Shown here: positions 52,724 to 61,232 of the stretch, in pieces
How positions within the stretch are numbered: the stretch's first letter is position 1
Layout: each line of letters starts with the position of its first letter
Assembly: GCA_020431825.1 (NCBI GenBank)
Contig: JAGQHN010000010.1
Span: 1-63,796, forward strand
Reading direction: 5' to 3'
From: Trueperaceae bacterium
GTDB taxonomy: Bacteria > Deinococcota > Deinococci > Deinococcales > Trueperaceae
DNA: 63,796 nt
The notes under the pieces: model-generated
What the model was told of the DNA's origin: nothing
Databases searched by the model: none
What the model saw: the letters and a program-made list of their open reading frames with translations, nothing else
Translations under genes and position numbers: made by a program

Positions 52724-54175
52724 ATGAAATATCTTCCCCTCACCCAAAAACGCATCGCTGTAGCAGGCGCACGTCGCTTTGACGACTTGCAGGCAATTAT
52801 TGAAAAACAGGGGGGAGAGGCAATCTTGCGCTCTATGATGAGCAGCTCTGATCATGATGAAGCAGAGGTGGAAAAAGCACTTAAGACCTTTGCGGCAAGG
52901 GGAACGGACTGGCTTATTCTGGTAACGGGTGTGGGTACCAAAGCCCTGCTTGAAAAGGCAGAAGGTTTAGGTTTGGCTGTGCCAATTAAACAGCATATGG
53001 ATGCTGCAAGTTTAGCTATACGAGGCTATAAAACGCTAAATGTGCTAAAGACCTTAGGCTTAAAACCAGAAGTTATAGATGATGATGGCACGGTTGAAGG
53101 TCTGAGGCGGGAACTCGAGCCCTTTGACTTTTCAGGAAAACGTATCACGGTTCAGCTCCACGGCGAGCGCATGCCCGAGCTGACCGATTGGCTGATTTCA
53201 CGAGGGGCAGAAGTGCTCGAGGTTCCTCTTTACTTTTATAATCCTCCTGCTGAAGATGAGGTTAAGACCCTCCTTTATGAGCTGCTGAGTGCTCAGGTTG
53301 ATGCGGTAGCATTTACCAGTAATACCCAGGTTCATTTCTTCTTTGAAGCTGTAGAACGATTGGCTGCGCTTAGCTATGTGCAAGCTGCATTCGCAGACAG
53401 TGTCATAGCTCTGTCCGTTGGAAGTATGACCTCAAAAGCTTTATCTTCATGGGGGATTACCCGGATTGTTGCTCCTGAACACGAGCGCATGGGTGCCATG
53501 ATTATGGCGTTAGCCCAGTATTTTGAACGAACAAAACCTGAAAAGGTTCAGCTGCCAATCATGCTGACCCAATTGACGAGGGTTCTGGTGGTTGGTGGTG
53601 GTAAGGTTGCCGAGCGTAAAGTTAAGAGCTTGCTCGAGTCTGGCGTTTTTCCCCGGCTGGTGAGCCCAGACTTGACCCCTGATTTACAGGGATTTGTGCA
53701 AGAAGGCCGGCTTGAGTATCTTGCAAAGCCCTTTTTACCTGAAGATTTACATAATGTTCAGCTTGTTATAGCCGCCACAAATGATAGCAAGCTTAATAGT
53801 GAAATCGCCCAGGAGGCCCTGTCTAAAGGTTTACTTTGCAATGTGGTTGATCAGCCAGAACTGGGTAACTTTACAACCCTGGCAAGTATCAGGCGTGGCG
53901 ATCTGAGTGTGAGTATTGCCAGTGATGGAACCAGTCCTGCTTTTAGTAAATATCTCAAACAAAAACTCGAGCAGCATTTTCCTGAGATTTACAGCACACT
54001 TATGACACAATTAGGACTCGAGCGCCAGCGGCTTGCAGAGCTAAGTGAAGAGCAAAGAGCGGCGTTCTTTGATGCCCTGTGCTCCAGGGAACGTCTTGAC
54101 TTTTTCGGTGAAAACCCAGAACAAATTCCTACTTATTTTAAACAAAGCTTATCTGACCTGAAGGAGAAACTATGA
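52724..54175 (+). CDS. Fusion of uroporphyrinogen-III synthase and precorrin-2 dehydrogenase
   Basis: A 483-residue bifunctional protein. Residues about 1-270 form a HemD fold (VAGARRFDDLQAIIEKQGGE, then TSNTQVHFFFEAVERL and SVGSMTSKALSSWGI) that closes the tetrapyrrole ring. Residues about 276-483 form a SirC/Met8 NAD-dependent dehydrogenase (RVLVVGGGKVAERKVKSLLESG, VIAATNDSKLNSEI, CNVVDQPELGNFTTLASI) that makes sirohydrochlorin. The usual fusion joins HemD or SirC to CobA, whereas CobA is separate here and follows with a 4-bp overlap. The start is taken as the ATG at 52724; the TTG at 52616 lies in a repeat and a promoter region. A TAAACT box is at 52692. Confidence 0.85.
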   Translation: MKYLPLTQKRIAVAGARRFDDLQAIIEKQGGEAILRSMMSSSDHDEAEVEKALKTFAARGTDWLILVTGVGTKALLEKAEGLGLAVPIKQHMDAASLAIRGYKTLNVLKTLGLKPEVIDDDGTVEGLRRELEPFDFSGKRITVQLHGERMPELTDWLISRGAEVLEVPLYFYNPPAEDEVKTLLYELLSAQVDAVAFTSNTQVHFFFEAVERLAALSYVQAAFADSVIALSVGSMTSKALSSWGITRIVAPEHERMGAMIMALAQYFERTKPEKVQLPIMLTQLTRVLVVGGGKVAERKVKSLLESGVFPRLVSPDLTPDLQGFVQEGRLEYLAKPFLPEDLHNVQLVIAATNDSKLNSEIAQEALSKGLLCNVVDQPELGNFTTLASIRRGDLSVSIASDGTSPAFSKYLKQKLEQHFPEIYSTLMTQLGLERQRLAELSEEQRAAFFDALCSRERLDFFGENPEQIPTYFKQSLSDLKEKL

Positions 54176-54978
54176 CCCCCTATGTGGTAAGCCTGATTGG
54201 TGCGGGCCCCGGTGACCCAGACTTGATAACGGTCAAAGCCTTGAAACGCATTCGAGATGCTGATGTGATTGCCTATGATCGCCTGGTGAATCAGGAGATT
54301 ATGACCGAAGCGAAGCTCGAGGCAGAACTCATCTATGTTGGAAAACATGGGCTTGACTGTAAAACCACCTGGAAGCAAGAAGATATCAATGAGCTCCTCA
54401 TTCAAAAAGCTATGCAGGGTAAACAGGTCGTACGCTTAAAAGGCGGTGATCCCTTTATCTTTGGACGAGGTGGCGAAGAAGCTCTGGCTTTGCGTCGGGC
54501 AGGTATTTCCTTTGAAATTATTCCCGGGATTAGCAGCGCCATTGCTGCACCTGCCTATGCGGGTATTCCGGTCACGCACCGATATGTAGCAAGCTCCTTT
54601 GCAGTAATTGCTGGTCATGAAGACCCACTAAAAGCTGAATCAACGGTTCACTGGGATAGACTGGCAACCGCTGTAGATACTCTGGTCATTCTGATGGGTG
54701 TTGGGAATTGTGAAAGCATTGTCTCGGAACTGATTGTCCATGGACGTGACCCTGAAACACCAGCTGCGGCTATACGCTACGGCACCACAAAAGAACAAGA
54801 AACTGTGACTGCTAAACTGGTTGATTTGCCCAGGGCTATTCGAGAGGCTAATCTTAAAGCTCCGGCTGCTCTGGTGGTTGGTGAAGTGGTTCGACTCAGA
54901 GAAGAATTAGTGTGGTTTATGCATGATAAGGTGCCTCAGGTTAAGCTCGAGGCTGATCTGGTCTGGGTAGCGGAATAA
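54172..54978 (+). CDS. cobA: Uroporphyrinogen-III C-methyltransferase
   Basis: A 268-residue SUMT. VSLIGAGPGDPDLITVKALKRI is the signature start, VVRLKGGDPFIFGRGGEE the second, and PVTHR, ILMGVGN and AALVVGEVV complete the set. It methylates uroporphyrinogen III twice with S-adenosylmethionine to give precorrin-2. The stretch GAAGGAGAAACT before the ATG is a strong ribosome site, and the ATG overlaps the stop of the HemD-SirC gene. It works on the product of the first half of that fusion and supplies the second half. Confidence 0.95.
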   Translation: MTPYVVSLIGAGPGDPDLITVKALKRIRDADVIAYDRLVNQEIMTEAKLEAELIYVGKHGLDCKTTWKQEDINELLIQKAMQGKQVVRLKGGDPFIFGRGGEEALALRRAGISFEIIPGISSAIAAPAYAGIPVTHRYVASSFAVIAGHEDPLKAESTVHWDRLATAVDTLVILMGVGNCESIVSELIVHGRDPETPAAAIRYGTTKEQETVTAKLVDLPRAIREANLKAPAALVVGEVVRLREELVWFMHDKVPQVKLEADLVWVAE

Positions 54979-55028
54979 GTGAAACGTAGAAAAGATCTTT
55001 CTAGGTACCAGGTACTTAATACTGGTAT

Positions 55029-55772
55029 ATGAAAGCCATTTTACTGATAGGTCATGGTGCCTTAAACAAAGCCTCTGGTGCAGCGATGATTCGGCATGCT
55101 GCCTTGTTACGGCAAGAAGGGTTAGCACCAATTGCTACGGCAGGGTTTCTTAATTTCAGTGAACCCACTTTTGCTCAGGCTCTAACACGCTGTATGGACA
55201 AAGGAGCTACTGAGGTTATAGTGCAGCCCTATTTTCTAATTGATGGTTACTATGTCAATACACAGTTACGAAAACTGGTAGATGAGGCTAAGGGTCTTTA
55301 TCCTGACATAAAGCTAAAAATGTCTTTGCCTTTTGGTGATCACCCTGCGTTGGCTGAGTTAGTGACTCAACGTATTAAAGAAAGTTTAGCCTCTAGCAAA
55401 GAATCTGGCGACAACTATGCTGTGGTACTTATGGCACACGGGACGCCAAAGCCAGAGGCAAATGAAGCGCTTTACAAGATTGCCAAACGGGTTGAAGCAA
55501 ATATCAATAAACCAGTCAGGCTGGCTTTTATGGAGTGCAATGAGCCCGGTATTCCTGAGGCCATAGACAGTCTTATACAAGCAGGTCATGAAACTCTGGT
55601 CGCCGTTCCTTATTTTTTACAGGCTGGCGGTCATGTAAAGGATGATCTTCCTCGAATGATTTCTGAAGCTCAACATAATCATCCTGAAAAAGCCATTCTC
55701 CTTGCCGATTATCTTGGGTTTGATTCCAGGTTTGTTGAGGTTATTCGGGAGAGGCTTAGCGCTTCTGTATAA
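55029..55772 (+). CDS. CbiX/SirB-type sirohydrochlorin chelatase (two-domain)
   Basis: A 247-residue protein with two similar halves. The first has ILLIGHGALNKASGAAM and the second has VLMAHGTPKPEANEALY, each with the His that binds metal in class II chelatases. It inserts ferrous iron (siroheme) or cobalt into sirohydrochlorin. Given cysH and a siroheme reductase nearby, and no other cobalamin genes here, iron is the favoured metal. It begins 50 bp after cobA; a GGTACC repeat lies between and a TAATAC box precedes the ATG by 6 nt. Confidence 0.85.
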   Translation: MKAILLIGHGALNKASGAAMIRHAALLRQEGLAPIATAGFLNFSEPTFAQALTRCMDKGATEVIVQPYFLIDGYYVNTQLRKLVDEAKGLYPDIKLKMSLPFGDHPALAELVTQRIKESLASSKESGDNYAVVLMAHGTPKPEANEALYKIAKRVEANINKPVRLAFMECNEPGIPEAIDSLIQAGHETLVAVPYFLQAGGHVKDDLPRMISEAQHNHPEKAILLADYLGFDSRFVEVIRERLSASV

Positions 55773-55801
55773 ATTTTGCCTGATGTTTAAACTGCAAAAG
55801 C

Positions 55802-55807
55802 TATACT
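55802..55807 (+). promoter_or_regulatory. -10 box TATACT, leaderless ade start
   Basis: TATACT then 5 nt (AAAGA) then ATG at 55813; no ribosome site. Confidence 0.5.
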
Positions 55808-55812
55808 AAAGA

Positions 55813-57582
55813 ATGTCGCAGGAACGTCCTAATAAAGCCCAGGCAAGTTTGGAAGAAGTGAAGTTTGCTATTGATGTGGCGGCAGGGCGGAAGCCTGCCA
55901 GCATCCTGATAAGAAATGCCACAGTCCTTAATGTGTTTAGCCTCGAGCTTCAAAAAACTCATGTGGTTCTGGCAGGTCGCCTGATTGCTGGTATGGGTGA
56001 AAGCTACGAGCATGCGAAAGCTGAAAACACGGTTGATCTGGCAGGTAAGTACCTTGCACCGGGTCTGATTGATGGTCATGTACATATAGAATCTTCGCTG
56101 GTGACGCCTGCTGCCTATGCGGGCGGTGTGGTGCCGAGGGGTGTCACCGGGGTCGTGTGCGATCCGCATGAAATTGGCAATGTGGCGGGGCTACCTGGCA
56201 TTCACTGGCTGTTAGACAGCAGCGAAGCTTTGCCGCTTGACGTCTGGGTTACGGTGCCGAGCTGTGTGCCTTCTACTAGCATGGAAACCTCAGGCGAAAT
56301 TCTGGGTCTGGCAGAGATAGAAGCCATGCTTGAGCATCCAAGGGTTGTGGGGGTAGCTGAAATCATGAGCTTCCCTGATGTCATGGCGGCCGATGATGAA
56401 AATGTCTCTAAAGCGCTACTGGCTGAAAAGTACCGTAAAAGTCCAGAAGGTCATGCTCCAGGTTTAAGCGGAGCAGATTTGCAGGCTTACCTTGCCTCTG
56501 GCATTGTCTCTGATCATGAGTCAACCAAGCTCGAGGAAGGGCGTGAAAAACTGGCAAACGGCGTTTACCTGATGGTACGTGAGGGTTCTGTGACCCGAAA
56601 TCTAAACGCGCTTTTACCTCTGATAGAAGCCAAGCATGGTGACCGCATAGGTTTTGTTACCGATGACCGTTTGCCCCATGATCTTTTAGATGAAGGCGGG
56701 GTGGATTGTCTGGTTCGTATGGCAATTAGTAAAGGCGTAGATCCGCTTTATGCGGTGCGTTGCGCCAGCTATAACACAGCAAAACATTATGCATTAACTC
56801 GTCGTGGGGCAATTGCGCCTGGCTATTTTGCCGATCTGGTGGTGCTCGAGGACTTAGCCAGTTATCAGGTTGCCTCTGTATTTAAAGAGGGGAAAGAGGT
56901 GGCCCGGGGTGGGAAACTGCTCGAGCCCATTTTACCTGCAAAAACAGACGCCAGTCCCGTTACCCAAACGGTTAAGCTATCCGCCTTAACCAAAGACAAA
57001 CTCAAACTAGGCGCAAAGGGGGGAAAGGTGCGCTGTATCAAACCAATTCACTATCAGGTTTTAACCGAAGAAACGCTGCTTACACCTACTATGCAACAGG
57101 GCGAGGTGGTCGCTGATCCGGAACGTGATTTGCTGAAACTTATCTGCGTTGAACGCTACGGAAAAAATGGCGGTGTGGGTGTCGGGCTTATTTCTGAAGT
57201 TGGGCTTAAGGCAGGTGCGCTGGCCTCGAGTGTGGGGCATGACCATCACAACATTCTGGCGGTTGGTGTTTCTGATGATGATCTTATAACCGCATGTAAG
57301 CGACTTGAAACGCTGGGGGGCGGCTTTGTCGCAGTTAAGGACGGTGAAGTGCTGGCTGAGCTGGCTTTGCCTATTGCTGGACTTGTCACCGATGAACCTC
57401 TGGAAGAGGTTAGAGAAAAGCTGGACGCACTCGAGGCCGCAGCTAAAAGCCTTGGTAATAAACTCCCGGCCCCCTTTATGACCTTAAGTTTCTTGGGCTT
57501 GGCCGTGATTCCCGAACTCAGACTGACAGATAAGGGACTGGTAGATGTGCTAAAAAGTCAGCTTGTTAGCTTTAGTGTTTAG
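55813..57582 (+). CDS. ade: Adenine deaminase
   Basis: A 589-residue amidohydrolase. It has PGLIDGHVHIESSLVTPAAYAG (the metal-binding HxHxES), GVVCDPHEIGNV, the long middle barrel with GIVSDHESTKLEEG, GFVTDDRLPHDLL and the C-terminal SSVGHDHHNILAVG, a full match to adenine deaminase of bacteria. It turns adenine into hypoxanthine and ammonia with manganese or iron. It is followed, after 116 bp, by guanine deaminase in the same direction, so the two serve purine base salvage or use as a nitrogen source. Confidence 0.95.
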   Translation: MSQERPNKAQASLEEVKFAIDVAAGRKPASILIRNATVLNVFSLELQKTHVVLAGRLIAGMGESYEHAKAENTVDLAGKYLAPGLIDGHVHIESSLVTPAAYAGGVVPRGVTGVVCDPHEIGNVAGLPGIHWLLDSSEALPLDVWVTVPSCVPSTSMETSGEILGLAEIEAMLEHPRVVGVAEIMSFPDVMAADDENVSKALLAEKYRKSPEGHAPGLSGADLQAYLASGIVSDHESTKLEEGREKLANGVYLMVREGSVTRNLNALLPLIEAKHGDRIGFVTDDRLPHDLLDEGGVDCLVRMAISKGVDPLYAVRCASYNTAKHYALTRRGAIAPGYFADLVVLEDLASYQVASVFKEGKEVARGGKLLEPILPAKTDASPVTQTVKLSALTKDKLKLGAKGGKVRCIKPIHYQVLTEETLLTPTMQQGEVVADPERDLLKLICVERYGKNGGVGVGLISEVGLKAGALASSVGHDHHNILAVGVSDDDLITACKRLETLGGGFVAVKDGEVLAELALPIAGLVTDEPLEEVREKLDALEAAAKSLGNKLPAPFMTLSFLGLAVIPELRLTDKGLVDVLKSQLVSFSV

Positions 57583-57698
57583 TTAAAGCAGGCTCCGTAT
57601 TTATTTGCTCGCAGCTTTTTGCTAGACTACACATCCCAAACATTCTTTAGAGTCGTTGGACGGGTGCAGCAGCATTAAACTTAGAGCGAGGGTGAAAA

Positions 57699-58991
57699 AT
57701 GCTCAAACTTATCAGGGGATATGTACTTCATACGCTTAAGAATCCATTTTTTGAAGAGGAGGCACTCGAGGGCTTTGAAGACGGTGCTCTACTCATAGAA
57801 AAGGGCAAGATTCTTGAACTTGGCGACTTCTCGCAGGTTTCAAAGCGCTATCCAGATGCTGATGTTATTTATTACAAAGACGCTTTTATCCTGCCGGGTT
57901 TTGTTGACTGCCACGTGCATTATCCGCAAGTTCCGATTATTGGCGCCATGGGACTCCGGCTTTTGGAGTGGTTAGATACGCGCACCCTGCCTGAAGAGGC
58001 GAGACTGGCAGATAGTGACTATGCCAGAACCCAAGCTAGAGTCTTTTTAGGGCTGCTTGCGCGCAATGGAACCACGACAGCACTGGTTTTTGGTGCGCAT
58101 TTTAAAGAGGCTATGCACGTTTTTTTTGATGAAGCAGATAAGAGCGGACTGCGCATCACTTCGGGGTTGGTGCTGGGTGATCGGTTGCTAAAAGACGAGT
58201 TGCACACAGACCCTGATAAGGCTTATGCTGAGAACTTAGAGCTTATTCGGCGCTGGCATAATCATGGGCGTTTACGTTACGCGGTGACGCCGCGTTTTTC
58301 GCTTTCTTGCAGTGATGAACTTTTAGCTGTCTGTGGCAGACTTTTAAAAGAGCAGCCTGACTTGTTTTTCACCAGCCATATCAATGAGCAAATTGAAGAA
58401 ATTGAAACTGTGCTGGAGCTTTTTGAGGACTCGAGCGACTACCTATCAACGTACGAAAAGCATGGCCTGGTGGGAAAACACTCGGTTTTTGCGCACAATG
58501 TCCATGTAAGCGATTCAGAGTTGGGGCGACTTGCCAAAGCCGAGTCAAGTATTGCTCACTGTGCCAGCAGCAATATGTTTATTGGCAGTGGCCTGTTTGA
58601 TATGAAACGCCACCTCGAGCATCAGGTTCAGTTTGCGCTTGGATCAGATGTCGGTGGGGGAACTGGCTTTAGCCTCTTTAAAGAAGGACTTATGGCCTAT
58701 CAGGGGCAAATGCTGCAACTGGCAAAGGGGTTTCCGTTGACAGCAACTCAGTTGCTTTATCTGGCAACCCTGGCAGGGGCGAAAGCTTTGCACCTTGATC
58801 AAACGGTTGGCAATTTTGCTGTTGGTAAAGAAGCTGACTTTATGATCGTCAAAGCTCCTGATAAAAGTACCTTAAAGCAAACGCTCGAGCATAGCCCTTC
58901 TGCTGAGGCTAGCCTGGCTGCCCTATTCACGCTAGCAAGAGAAGACAGTCTCCTGGATGTTTTTGTGTCTGGAGAAAGTGTTTTTGTCTAA
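57699..58991 (+). CDS. guaD: Guanine deaminase
   Basis: A 430-residue zinc amidohydrolase with FILPGFVDCHVHYPQVPIIGAMG, YAVTPRFSLSCSDELL, FFTSHINEQIEEIETV, HCASSNMFIGSGLFDM and LGSDVGGGTGFSLFKEG. These belong to the GuaD type that converts guanine to xanthine. GAGGGTG precedes the ATG and a promoter-like TTTTTGCTAGACTA is found about 70 bp upstream, the same sequence that precedes the first Uma2 gene. It is transcribed with or after ade. Confidence 0.93.
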   Translation: MLKLIRGYVLHTLKNPFFEEEALEGFEDGALLIEKGKILELGDFSQVSKRYPDADVIYYKDAFILPGFVDCHVHYPQVPIIGAMGLRLLEWLDTRTLPEEARLADSDYARTQARVFLGLLARNGTTTALVFGAHFKEAMHVFFDEADKSGLRITSGLVLGDRLLKDELHTDPDKAYAENLELIRRWHNHGRLRYAVTPRFSLSCSDELLAVCGRLLKEQPDLFFTSHINEQIEEIETVLELFEDSSDYLSTYEKHGLVGKHSVFAHNVHVSDSELGRLAKAESSIAHCASSNMFIGSGLFDMKRHLEHQVQFALGSDVGGGTGFSLFKEGLMAYQGQMLQLAKGFPLTATQLLYLATLAGAKALHLDQTVGNFAVGKEADFMIVKAPDKSTLKQTLEHSPSAEASLAALFTLAREDSLLDVFVSGESVFV

Positions 58992-59000
58992 ACCCATTTA

Positions 59001-59026
59001 AAAAACCCTCCCTTATGAGGGGAGGG
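59001..59026 (-). terminator. Terminator after the aldo/keto reductase
   Basis: On the minus strand ACCCTCC and GGAGGGT pair around a 9-nt loop and are followed by six T. It also lies 10 bp past guaD, so it may act for both convergent genes. Confidence 0.7.
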
Positions 59027-59036
59027 TAGGGTGGGG

Positions 59037-60011
59037 CTATTTCATCTTCTCTTCGCTGCGGTCTGTTGCAGGTGGCGGCTCTGGCGATAGATCGGAAATG
59101 GCTGCGTAGACCTCGTCCGTCATCTGATAATCGGCTGCGGCTAATGAGGCCTCGAGCTGCTCAGCATTGCGCGCACCTATAATCGGTGATGTCACACCAG
59201 GATGTGCCTTTACCCAGCTTACAGCCAGCGTGACCGGGTGAACACCTTGCTCTTTGGCATAGGCAATAAACCGCTCGGCAATGGCATAGTATTCCTCATT
59301 GCTGTAGCGTTTGCCATACATCTGATTTTCCACCAGACGTCCAACTTCAGGTTTGGTGCTCTTGGTGTATTTGCCGGTTAATAGACCGCCACCCAGTGGG
59401 TTATAAGGTATGACGCCAAGCCCTTCACTTTGTGCCATGGGTAAGATTTCAACTTCGACCTGACGTTTGGCAAGGTTGTACATGGGCTGAATCAGTTCAA
59501 ATCTGGCAAGTTGTTTCTGTGCTGAAACACCAAGCGCCTTGACAATTTGCCAGGCAGCCCAGTTGCTTACTGCCGGGTAAAGAATAAGCCCACGCTTTAC
59601 CAGATCATCCAGTGCCATCAAGCTTTCTTCAATGGGAGTTTGGCTATCAAACTGGTGAACAAAGTAAAAATCAAGTCGGTCCGTTTTAAGACGTTTTAAG
59701 CTGGCTTCGATGGCCTTACTAATGTGCCGCCTCGAGAGCCCACCGGCATTTACATCATCGCCGGTTTTACCAAAAACTTTACTGGTTATAACCAGTTCAT
59801 CTCGCTGACCCTTTATAAGGTCGCCTAAAATTTCTTCAGAGCGGCCTTTGGCATAGACATTGGCACAGTCAAAAAAATTAATGCCTTTATCAAGACAGGC
59901 ATTAAACATTTTTTTAGATTCTGCCTCATCGGCACTGTCACCAAAGGTCATGGTGCCAAAACAAAGCTCTGAAACCCGAACACCGGTTTTCCCTGCTAAA
60001 ACGTAGTTCAT
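59037..60011 (-). CDS. Aldo/keto reductase
   Basis: A 324-residue NADPH-dependent reductase of the TIM-barrel type. It has the motif VSELCFGTMTFGDSADE, NFFDCANVYAKGRSEEILGDLI with the catalytic Asp and Tyr, LVITSKVFGK with the Lys, and LDFYFVHQFDSQTPIEESL with the His. It is in the AKR groups found in many bacteria and reduces aldehydes or ketones of unknown nature. The end PPPATDRSEEKMK is a polar tail. It stops next to a terminator and is divergent from the Uma2 gene with only 53 bp between starts. Confidence 0.9.
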   Translation of the reverse strand: MNYVLAGKTGVRVSELCFGTMTFGDSADEAESKKMFNACLDKGINFFDCANVYAKGRSEEILGDLIKGQRDELVITSKVFGKTGDDVNAGGLSRRHISKAIEASLKRLKTDRLDFYFVHQFDSQTPIEESLMALDDLVKRGLILYPAVSNWAAWQIVKALGVSAQKQLARFELIQPMYNLAKRQVEVEILPMAQSEGLGVIPYNPLGGGLLTGKYTKSTKPEVGRLVENQMYGKRYSNEEYYAIAERFIAYAKEQGVHPVTLAVSWVKAHPGVTSPIIGARNAEQLEASLAAADYQMTDEVYAAISDLSPEPPPATDRSEEKMK

Positions 60012-60052
60012 GGACTATATGTACCACAAGATAGAAAAGAGCTTTGTTTTGC

Positions 60053-60058
60053 TAGACT
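60053..60058 (+). promoter_or_regulatory. -10 box TAGACT, leaderless first Uma2 gene
   Basis: TAGACT then 6 nt (ATAGGT) then ATG at 60065. The same TTTTGCTAGACTA sequence occurs before guaD. Confidence 0.5.
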
Positions 60059-60064
60059 ATAGGT

Positions 60065-60604
60065 ATGTTGACCTTGCGAAAAATCACTGCCAGTGAATAT
60101 GAGGCAATGTATGAAAGTGGCATCTTGTCTGAAGATGAGCGCCTCGAGCTCATCGAGGGGGAAATACATACCATGCAAGCCATCGGGAAAAATCATTTTG
60201 TAACTGTTGATCGTTTAAGTAACCAGTTCAAAAGCTATTTGCAGAATCAAGTTATTGTCAGAGTGCAAAACCCCTTGCATTTATCTGAAACCTTTGTACC
60301 TCAACCTGATTTGTGTTTACTTAATTTTCGTGCTGATTACTACGCAGAAACAGACCCCAAACCCGAGGATATAAACCTAGTAATTGAAGTGGCAGATAGC
60401 AGCCTCGAGTACGACCGAAACTATAAACTTCCTCTTTACGCCGAAGCAGGTTTAGCAGAAGTCTGGATTGTAAATTTAAAAAATAAACAGCTCGAGCTAT
60501 ACCGAAACCCCAAAGGCCGAGACTACTTACTCCGTCTACTTGTTAAAACAGGGGATGCCGTTGCGCCTCTAGCTTTTCCTGAACTCGAGAAAGTCTGGCT
60601 ATAG
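60065..60604 (+). CDS. Uma2-family (DUF820) endonuclease-like protein, copy A
   Basis: A 179-residue PD-(D/E)xK-fold protein. The fold core shows LELIEGEIHTMQ, FVPQPDLCLL (first Asp), INLVIEVADSSLEYDRNYKLPLYAEAGLAEVWIVNL (Glu and Lys region), which is the Uma2/DUF820 pattern. These proteins are common in cyanobacteria and Deinococcota, often in tandem, and their biological job is not known; the fold is that of restriction endonucleases. A second copy follows 25 bp later. Confidence 0.85.
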   Translation: MLTLRKITASEYEAMYESGILSEDERLELIEGEIHTMQAIGKNHFVTVDRLSNQFKSYLQNQVIVRVQNPLHLSETFVPQPDLCLLNFRADYYAETDPKPEDINLVIEVADSSLEYDRNYKLPLYAEAGLAEVWIVNLKNKQLELYRNPKGRDYLLRLLVKTGDAVAPLAFPELEKVWL

Positions 60605-60618
60605 CCAGCTAATAAAGC

Positions 60619-60624
60619 TAAACT
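60619..60624 (+). promoter_or_regulatory. -10 box TAAACT, leaderless second Uma2 gene
   Basis: TAAACT then 5 nt (AAGCT) then ATG at 60630, in the 25-bp gap between the two Uma2 genes. Confidence 0.4.
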
Positions 60625-60629
60625 AAGCT

Positions 60630-61178
60630 ATGTTTAAGTTACCTGAGCAGGCTCTAAGTCCAGAAGATTATCTGGTGTTTGAAGCACAAAGCGAGACGCG
60701 CCATGAATATATAGGGGGTACGCTGCATGCTATGGCTGGAGGAACGATACGCCACAACCGCATTTCTCTGAATATCGCTGCCTATTTTTTAAGCATTGCG
60801 CCTGAAGCTTGCCGAGTTTATCAAGAAGGCATGAAGCTGCGAGTTGCCGAAAATGTCTTTTATTATCCAGATGTCATGGTGGTTTGCCATAAGCCAGAAC
60901 AGAACCCTTACTTTGAAACCGAGCCTTGCATCCTGGTTGAGGTTTTGTCGCAATCTACCAAAGATATTGATTTGCGCGAAAAGATGCTCAGCTATAAAAG
61001 TCTACCCAGCGCCGAGCTTTACTTGATTGTAGATACCGAAAGGCTAGCGGTGAGGCAGTACTGGCGTGATGGGGAGGGTAAGTGGCAACTGCAAGAACAT
61101 GCTGGTGATGGGGATATAGCTTTGCCCTGTTTGAGTGGCGTGCTGAGTTTGCCACAGATTTATAGGAATGTGTTTTAG
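60630..61178 (+). CDS. Uma2-family (DUF820) endonuclease-like protein, copy B
   Basis: A 182-residue relative of the gene before it, with SPEDYLVFEAQSETRHEYIGGTLHAMAGG at the start (the more common Uma2 form), VFYYPDVMVVC (Asp) and PCILVEVLSQSTKDIDLREKMLSYKSLPSAELYLIVD (Glu, Lys). It differs a lot from copy A, so the pair is not a recent duplication. Both may share a transcript although a TAAACT box lies between them. A CTCGAG-rich bidirectional terminator follows. Confidence 0.85.
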   Translation: MFKLPEQALSPEDYLVFEAQSETRHEYIGGTLHAMAGGTIRHNRISLNIAAYFLSIAPEACRVYQEGMKLRVAENVFYYPDVMVVCHKPEQNPYFETEPCILVEVLSQSTKDIDLREKMLSYKSLPSAELYLIVDTERLAVRQYWRDGEGKWQLQEHAGDGDIALPCLSGVLSLPQIYRNVF

Positions 61179-61191
61179 GACTGTAAAATAA

Positions 61192-61221
61192 AAGCTCGAG
61201 CCCTTGGGCTCGAGCTTTTTT
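61192..61221. terminator. Bidirectional terminator built from two CTCGAG sites
   Basis: AAGCTCGAGCC and GGCTCGAGCTT are exact complements around CTTG and are followed by TTTTTT on the plus strand and by TTTTATTTT on the minus strand. It ends the Uma2 genes and the convergent pilin gene. Confidence 0.88.
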
Positions 61222-61232
61222 CTCTAACAATT

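Noticed and set aside
54172-55772. Cobalamin biosynthesis cluster
   Set aside because: CobA and a CbiX-like chelatase are shared with siroheme synthesis, and no further cobalamin genes are present; cysH and the siroheme reductase point to siroheme.
60065-61178. Restriction-modification system from the two Uma2 genes
   Set aside because: The fold is nuclease-like but no methyltransferase or specificity gene is nearby; a link to CTCGAG would be speculation.
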